Source: Glacieibacterium sp965200405
GTDB lineage: Bacteria > Pseudomonadota > Alphaproteobacteria > Sphingomonadales > Sphingomonadaceae
Assembly (NCBI RefSeq): GCF_965200405.1
Contig: NZ_OZ241356.1
Span: 3,162,001 to 3,226,000 of the forward strand
Length of the DNA: 64,000 nt
Direction: 5' to 3'
Below the pieces are notes generated by a model that worked only from the letters and a program-made list of their open reading frames with translations, was not told the DNA's origin and did no database searches. This document shows positions 63,775 through 64,000 of the stretch, piece by piece; the stretch's first letter is position 1, and every line of letters starts with the position of its first letter. Position numbers and translations under genes: made by a program.

Positions 63775-64000
63775 TCAAGCCGCCAGGAAGTCGGCGATCG
63801 CATGGCCTAGCGCCCGCTCGACCACGGCGCTCATGTGATTGCCCGGCGTCTCGATATAATGCCCGTGCGGCAGGACCTGGGCGAGCTCGGGGGCCGAGCC
63901 GTTGTCGTCGTCGTCCTTGCCGGCGACGACCAGGATCGGTGTCTGCACGGCGACGATGTCGGCCCGGGGGGTGGAGACCTGAGAGCGCAGGACATGCGCC
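63775..64000 (-). CDS. Alpha/beta hydrolase, C-terminal part (5' end outside window)
   Basis: The last 74 residues of a protein that continues past the right edge. The sequence reads through ADIVAVQTPILVVAGKDDDD, then APELAQVLPHGHYIETPGNH and MSAVVERALGHAIADFLAA. This is the aspartate-strand (VVAGKDDDD) and histidine-loop (TPGNHMSAV) end of an alpha/beta-hydrolase fold. The nucleophile lies outside the window. It ends 57 bases upstream of the M2 peptidase start, on the same strand, so the two may share an operon. Confidence 0.75.
   Translation of the reverse strand, partial: AHVLRSQVSTPRADIVAVQTPILVVAGKDDDDNGSAPELAQVLPHGHYIETPGNHMSAVVERALGHAIADFLAA

Overview
The window is a dense, high-GC bacterial chromosome segment. 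Gene content points to Alphaproteobacteria, most likely Sphingomonadales: an ATP12-family F1 assembly chaperone, PhaR, a PEPxxWA-type PEP-CTERM protein, DUF3297, DUF2125, a crcB-rluC-gph-ATP12-pccB order, an alphaproteobacterial-type LexA site (GTTC-N7-GTTC) and GTCATCCCGGC-type inverted repeats. There is no rRNA operon, prophage, integrase, insertion sequence or CRISPR array. Genes are close-packed, often with 4-base ATGA overlaps, and no gap without a gene exceeds about 270 bases.

Layout. 1-3.5 kb: DUF4337 protein and queuosine-precursor transporter divergent from a Y-family DNA polymerase that has a LexA box, then a beta-hydroxyacid dehydrogenase-like gene. 3.5-10.6 kb: purL, an Hsp70-like protein, DUF4112, RNase T2 overlapping nadC, an MFS transporter and a small DUF3309 protein. 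10.7-16.7 kb: tRNA-Thr, then an aminopeptidase P / TMEM175 / glutathione peroxidase operon facing an oligopeptidase B-like gene and a thioesterase. 16.7-21.1 kb: a secreted methyltransferase-like protein, the polyhydroxyalkanoate genes phaR / PhaC-like / phaA, and a peroxiredoxin. 21.2-26.3 kb: a methyltransferase, metX-GNAT-metW, hisC-tyrC. 26.3-33 kb: envelope and fatty-acid genes on the minus strand (fabD, fabG, acpP, fabF, mltG, YdcF, plsC, DUF2125). 33-36.4 kb: a TPR protein, rpsF-rpsR-rplI and DUF3297 between two large inverted repeats. 36.4-40.6 kb: an unknown 263-residue protein, rarA, a PEBP protein, a DUF429-like protein and an acetyltransferase. 40.7-49.6 kb: crcB-rluC-PaiB-HAD-small membrane protein-ATP12-pccB, an orphan HTH protein, a PEP-CTERM protein, pccA. 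49.8-54 kb: a small secreted protein, PAP2 phosphatase, uvrB and two small secreted proteins. 54-57.6 kb: a lone flagellar block (lytic transglycosylase, flhA, fliA). 57.6-64 kb: AsmA, an exported protein, YqgE, a second peroxiredoxin, an M2 metallopeptidase and the end of an alpha/beta hydrolase.

Most of the window is core metabolism and no gene set looks like a complete new defence or mobile system. The points most worth following are: the LexA box controlling the Y-family polymerase; an orphan HTH gene between pccB and pccA, with a palindrome at its start and, just past its stop codon, a 9-bp tandem repeat that recurs upstream of metX/hisC; a family of long inverted repeats; a signal-peptide-bearing methyltransferase-like protein; a Prx5-type peroxiredoxin with a CX4C motif; and the unrecognised gene at 36468-37259.
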